A DNA stretch of 64,000 nt, taken from Plantago major (Eukaryota; Streptophyta; Magnoliopsida; Lamiales; Plantaginaceae). How positions within the stretch are numbered: position 1 is the stretch's first letter; the number at the start of each line of letters is the position of its first letter. The notes beneath the pieces were generated by a model. The model did no database searches. It saw only the letters and a program-made list of their open reading frames with translations, and was not told the origin of the DNA. Positions 59,795-64,000 of the stretch are shown one piece after another. The stretch lies in assembly GCA_026545765.1 (NCBI GenBank), contig CM048840.1, positions 84,720,877 to 84,784,876 on the forward strand. Reading direction: 5' to 3'. Both the position numbers and the translations under genes were made by a program.

Positions 59795-60301
59795 TCATCC
59801 CGAAAGTAGCCCCGGCAGCGAATAGCAAAATTCTTCTTTTTCCTGTAAAGTCATGTTAGCAGCAAACAAACCTGTGGCCTTAAAATTAACAATGTCGGCA
59901 AACCAGGGTGCTAAGCTAACAGAGAATAAATGCTCATCAGGGAGATCATCAGGAATGGGGGGAGATGGGGCGATGGCCCCAGGATTAATCCTGGATAGGT
60001 GGTCTGCCACTAAGTTATCTTTGCCACACTTTTCAACTATCTCACAGTCAAACTCTTGCAGCATCAAGACCCAGCGAATAAGGCGAGGCTTAGAATCGCT
60101 TTTGGCCATAAGGTGGCGAATCCCTTATGGCCAAAAGGTAATAGTATGCACTATTACCTTGAATCCCTTCAAATACGACCTGAATTTATCCAGGGCAAAT
60201 ATGACAGCCAAGAATTCTTTCTCAGTGTTAGTGTAATTAACCTGTGCACCATTTAGAGTTTTGCTGGCATAGTAAATCACATGAAAATGCCTATTGACTC
60301 T
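59795..60301 (-). pseudogene. RNase H part of the polyprotein, broken by a palindrome
   Basis: 60301-60160 continues RNase H (VNYTNTEKEFLAVIFALDKF). It is then broken at a double hairpin (60099-60158) that introduces a stop. 60109-59795 resumes with [18 protein letters not shown] and the VADHLSR block typical of the RNase H end and spacer before integrase. Confidence 0.85.
60099..60158. repeat. Two adjacent perfect hairpins
   Basis: 60099-60113 and 60123-60137 are perfect 15-bp inverted arms (cttttggccataagg) with a 9-nt loop. Next to them, 60137-60145 and 60150-60158 are 9-bp arms (ggtaatagt / actattacc). Confidence 0.95.
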
Positions 60302-61174
60302 TTATCCTAGAACAACACCTATAGCGTAGTCAGAAGCATCACACATAATCTCGAAGGGTAAAGACCAATCAGGTGCCATGACAATAGGGGCAGAAACAAG
60401 CTTTTCTTTCAGGATATTAAAGGCTTCCATGCACTTATCATCGAAAATAAAAGGCACATCTTTCACCAGCAAGTTACTAAGGCACTTAGCAATTTTTGAG
60501 AAATCCTGGATGAACCTCCTATGGAATCCAACATGTCCTAAAAAAGATTGTAACTCTTTCACACAAGTGGGTGGGGGAAGTTTCACTATAACATCAAGTT
60601 TAGCTCTATCTACCTCAATCCCCCGCTTTGAAACCACATGCCCTAGAACAATACCCTCTCGCACCATAAAGTGACTTTTTTCCCAACTAAGGGTCAAATT
60701 ACACTCTATGCAACGTTTCAAGACTTTATCAAGCTTACCAAGGCAGTCGGTGAAGGAGTCACCAAAAAGAGAGAAGTCATCCATAAATACCTCAATGAAA
60801 TCCTGCACCATGTCAAAGAAGATAGAGAGCATGCACCTTTGGAAAGTTTCCGGAGCATTGCATAAGCCAAAAGGCATCCTACGATAGGCGAAGGTGCCAT
60901 ATGGGCAAGTGAAGGTGGTCTTCTCTTGGTCCTCCTGCGCTATGAGAATCTGATAGAAACCTGAAAGACCATCCAAAAAACAATAGAACTCGTGCCCCGC
61001 AAGGCGGTTTAGCATCTCATCAATAAAGGGCAGGGGAAAGTGGTTCTTCTTAGTTGCAGCATTCAATCTCCTGTAATCTATGCAAACACGCCACCCTGTG
61101 GTTTTCCCAACCGGAACCTCTATCCCTTTCTCATTGGTCTCAACAGTTACTCCAGATTTTTTGCGGGACAACAT
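60302..61174 (-). pseudogene. Ty3/gypsy reverse transcriptase frame
   Basis: 290 open codons. Visible blocks are WRVCIDYRRLNAATKKNHFP, FYCFLDGLSGFYQI, FAYRRMPFGLCNAPETFQRC and the catalytic FMDD box in VFMDDFSLFG, then FLGHVGFHRRFIQDFSKIA (RT connection) and the start of RNase H (FEIMCDASDYAIG). The first RT block (about 61175-61370) is in another frame, so the N-terminus is detached. A stop at about 60302-60304 ends the frame. Confidence 0.9.
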
Positions 61175-61373
61175 GCACAGGGCTTACCCATCGACTGTTA
61201 GCTATAGGGTAGATCATATCATGTTCTAACAGCTTAAGCACCTCGGTTTTAACTATGTCTTGCATGACAGGATTAAGCCTACGCTGGGGTTGCCTCACAA
61301 GTTTGGCGTCGTCTTCAAGACTAATCCTATGGGTGCACCTAGTCGCACTAATGCCCTTGATGTCACCAATCCC

Positions 61374-62849
61374 CTATACTATGGCTTGGGAGTTCTCTCT
61401 TAAAAGCTCTACTAGCCTATTCTCTTCTTCCTTTTGCAATTTCAAAGAGATTATCACAGGTTTAGTTTTGTTTTCTCCCAGGAAAGCGTATTTAAGATGG
61501 GACGGGAGCTCTTTAAGGTCGGGTTTAGGGGGGTTGATTTCCCCAGTGTTTCCACCAAGGGGATGAATTTCCTCACCCGGGTCGACTTCAACCGAGTCAA
61601 GCATGCAGACTATCTCACTACCCTCCTCACAAAGCATATCCTCATCAGAACTAAGAGTTAAAGCTGCTTCTAGCTTATCATCAGTTAATGTAGCTAGGTA
61701 AGTAGCATGCACACAATCATCAATAATATCATCAAACTCAGCCTTTACTTCAGAAATCAGACTACATTCTTCCACTGAGTAGGTGTCAGAATTACCTGCC
61801 GGTCATGTTGCATCCTTGCTGATCTTGTTGCCACCAATTTCCATGGCAATCTTCCCTTCCGCTACATCGACCTGCAGCTCCACTGTTTTCATAAAGGGTC
61901 TTCCCAAAAGGATCACATGGTCCTTACTACTAGTGCCGACTCCACTGGGGGTAGTACCACGAAATCTACTGGAACCAGGAAGGTGTCTACTCTGACCAGT
62001 GCATCACGAATCACTCCCAAGGGGCTCGATGCTCTGCCGCCTAGTTGCAGGTCATGTTTACGGTGCGATCCCCAAACCCATCTCCTGGTAAAGAGCATGG
62101 GTGATAAGATTGATGCTGGCTCCCAGATCGAGCATTCCTTTTGCTATCTTTCCATTTTCCATATCAATCACAAAGCTCCCCGAATCTTGTTGTTTCATTG
62201 GTAAGACAACCACTGAATTAGCTGTTTCTGGTAGAACTAGCTTTTCGTTGGCCAAATACTTCCTCTTAGTTGCATTGAGATCCTTGAAGAACTTAGAGTA
62301 AGAAGGGACATTATCAATGAGGTCAAGGAGTGGGATGTTCACATTCACCTTTGAGAGCATGGCCAAAATAGCTTTGAATTTGTTGTCATCCTTGGGTTTC
62401 TTGATTCTACCTGGATATGGCAGTTCTTTGCTGATTGGGGGTCCAGGTGGACGGTAAGGGTTATCAGATTTGTGAAGCACCCCCGTGCGTGTCACCGGCG
62501 GGTTGGCTTTTTCTGTCAAAGGCTGGTCTTCCCCAGTGAGGTCGACATCGCATCCGGGCATCCAGGTTTGTGGTTCTAACCGCCTTTGGATCACCTTTCC
62601 ACTTGAGTATCAGGTTGTGAACTTCCTTCTCGCTTCCCCATCCCGAACTCAAGATTGCAAAAACCCGACCAGGTTGGTCAAGAAATCCTCTATCCTGTTT
62701 ACCATTCCCTCTATCTGTTTGCTAGTCCTTTCTTGCCCTTCCATCACAAGACTCATGTATTTTTTATCATAGGCAATCAAAGCTAGCAGAGTACTATCGC
62801 TGAATGCACTAGCTCCCCGTTGCACCTCTAGACTATTCGTTGTCTTCAC
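61374..62849 (-). pseudogene. Gag end and protease region, frameshifted
   Basis: 62849-62649 encodes a short helix-rich piece, perhaps the end of gag. 62594-62058 holds a Pro-rich stretch (PYRPPGPPISKELPYPGR), INIP-like text and the retropepsin-type site DLGASINLIT (usual D-T/S-G is DLGAS here, as is common in Athila). Frame breaks occur at about 62060 and 61913. 61775-61374 holds the acidic spacer before RT. The region from the PBS to 62849 is under 200 bp, so most of gag is deleted. Confidence 0.8.
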
Positions 62850-63017
62850 AATGGCTGCTCCAGATAGCTATGCACTGGGTGCGTAGTAACCAGGAAAGCA
62901 CTCCATACCTGGATCAGAATAACAAGAACTCAACTGTTGTTTAGTTTCTGTTAGTCCAAATAAAATGAAATCACGCCTCAAGTAACCAATGACTTTCAGT
63001 GCTACGGTAGAATTGAC

Positions 63018-63035
63018 TCCCCGGCAGCGGCGCCA
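63018..63035 (-). other. Primer binding site (tRNA-Asp type)
   Basis: Minus strand TGGCGCCGCTGCCGGGGA, 4 nt from the LTR end. This PBS form is characteristic of Athila/Tat elements. Confidence 0.9.
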
Positions 63036-63039
63036 AATT

Positions 63040-64000
63040 TGATGTGCTCAAATTACTACTTAGAAAACAAGTAGAAAGCAGTTGTTGTAAACAGGCAATG
63101 CTAACCACAGAGTCGTTCGCTAAGGAATCAATTAGGCTACCACACGGTTTGAAAGCAAACAATTACTTGTGAAAACAGTTTGGTTTGTTTGAATTTGATT
63201 ACTTCTAACAACTAGAAAACAGAAATGCAGATAAGCGGTTTTAACAATGAGAGAAGAGAACACAACAGTTATGATCGAGTAATGCTAATTCGCTCTAGGG
63301 AAGTCGTTCATATTTGTCACACGGTCGGTGTACATAAATTGATCAATCCAACCTCAACCAATCGTCATTTGAGTATTTTGAACTAGAGAAATCGTGGGTC
63401 GTCAATCCACGATCCTTAACCTAAAACGATTTAGAAAATCTTAAACTAGCGAATTGGATTGATAGTTTTTATGAAGATTTTGAACTAGACGAACCTATAT
63501 GAACGAATCCTAACCCTAGAATCGAATATGCAAAATCGTCACATAACTGCTGTGTTCGGAGTGATTTAGCTACTCATAGTAGAAACAAAGATCAAAGAAT
63601 CCAAGGTACTAGATATGATAAACATAGGTATATGGATAATCGCACACAAGCTCATACAAATCGATAAACAATAGCAGCACGGATCGAAAAGATAAACAAT
63701 GGAGAAATATCAAATAATACCAGGAATTCGATATCAATTCTTCAACAATGATGAAAACCATGCTCCAATTATGTCTCAATGTCCAAGTATCAATATGGAG
63801 ATTTTTTCTAAGAACTAGGTTAAAAGAAAGTATGAGAAAAAAATCCTAATTCCAAGCTAATAAGGAAAAACAAACAATCTGTTCTGCGCCTCTCGCTGCG
63901 GCGGAAGGAATAGCTCGCCGCGGTGAGCCTTCTTAATCGAAATATATATAACCCTCGCATAATCTCGCTGCGGAGGGCAAATTCCTTCGCCGCGGCGAGC
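63040..64000 (-). repeat. 5' LTR of the Athila-like element, cut by the window end
   Basis: Matches 56018-56960 with about 3 percent differences plus a 22-bp insertion near 63899-63925 that duplicates the ctcgccgcgg motif. TATA at 63943-63950. The U3 part continues beyond the window. Confidence 0.93.

Larger units (their letters stand above)
56018..64000 (-). mobile_element. Athila-like Ty3/gypsy retrotransposon, nested in copia pol
   Basis: Read on the minus strand, the order is 5' LTR (beyond 64000 to 63040), PBS, short leader, protease region, RT, RNase H, integrase, noncoding stretch, polypurine tract and 3' LTR (57298-56018). The RT-before-integrase order gives Ty3/gypsy. PBS type, RT text (VFMDDFSLFG) and protease block (DLGASINLI) point to the Athila/Tat group. 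The internal part is only 5.7 kb, against over 7 kb in full Athila elements, because most of gag and any env-like frame are missing. LTRs differ at about 30 sites by eye. Flank gaata (56013-56017) is one candidate target copy. Confidence 0.92.

Overview
The window is nuclear DNA of a flowering plant, probably a eudicot. The reasons are multi-exon genes with plant splice sites, plant-specific protein families (ATL-type RING-H2, GH9 endoglucanase with CBM49), Stowaway MITEs with CTCCCTCC ends, and a dense mix of plant retrotransposons. The species cannot be named from the sequence alone.

Four host genes can be modelled exon by exon. They are an ATL20/21/22-like RING-H2 membrane protein (5356-8124, +, 3 exons, 381 aa), a mitochondrial OXA1 inner-membrane insertase (14586-28695, +, 9 coding exons, 444 aa), a long-chain acyl-CoA synthetase of LACS4 type (34119-42215, +, 19 exons, 658 aa), and a secreted GH9 class C endo-beta-1,4-glucanase with a C-terminal CBM49 (44350-48767, -, 9 exons, 637 aa). 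All exon joins keep frame and restore conserved family motifs. The genes look intact and functionally unrelated to each other, as is usual for plant neighbours.

Layout: 1-3862 is the 5' part of a SIRE-like Ty1/copia element on the minus strand, with LTR, PBS and a frameshifted gag. 3863-14585 holds the RING gene and a chain of DNA transposons: Stowaway elements, hAT-like elements with 8-bp target duplications, a Helitron end with a helicase remnant, and a long inverted-repeat element. OXA1 introns carry many insertions: two hAT-like elements, MITEs, a TRIM retrotransposon, and a Stowaway split by one of the hAT elements. 28.7-33.8 kb holds a hAT transposase remnant split cleanly by an 870-bp solo LTR, plus more MITEs. 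42.2-44.3 kb has a SINE with a duplicated tRNA-like head.

48.8-64 kb is retrotransposon-rich. It has two decayed copia pol remnants and, inserted into one of them, an Athila-like Ty3/gypsy element (56018 to beyond the window end) with two LTRs differing by about 3 percent. That element has lost most of gag and has a broken polyprotein, but keeps open integrase and reverse-transcriptase frames. Its LTRs carry GC-rich palindromes around the TATA box.

I found no prokaryotic-type gene system, CRISPR array, rRNA or tRNA gene. The most interesting signals are nested insertions that give a relative insertion order, a perfect palindrome replacing conserved RNase H codons, and the GC palindromes of the Athila-like LTR. 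All splice sites, boundaries and divergences here were read by eye.
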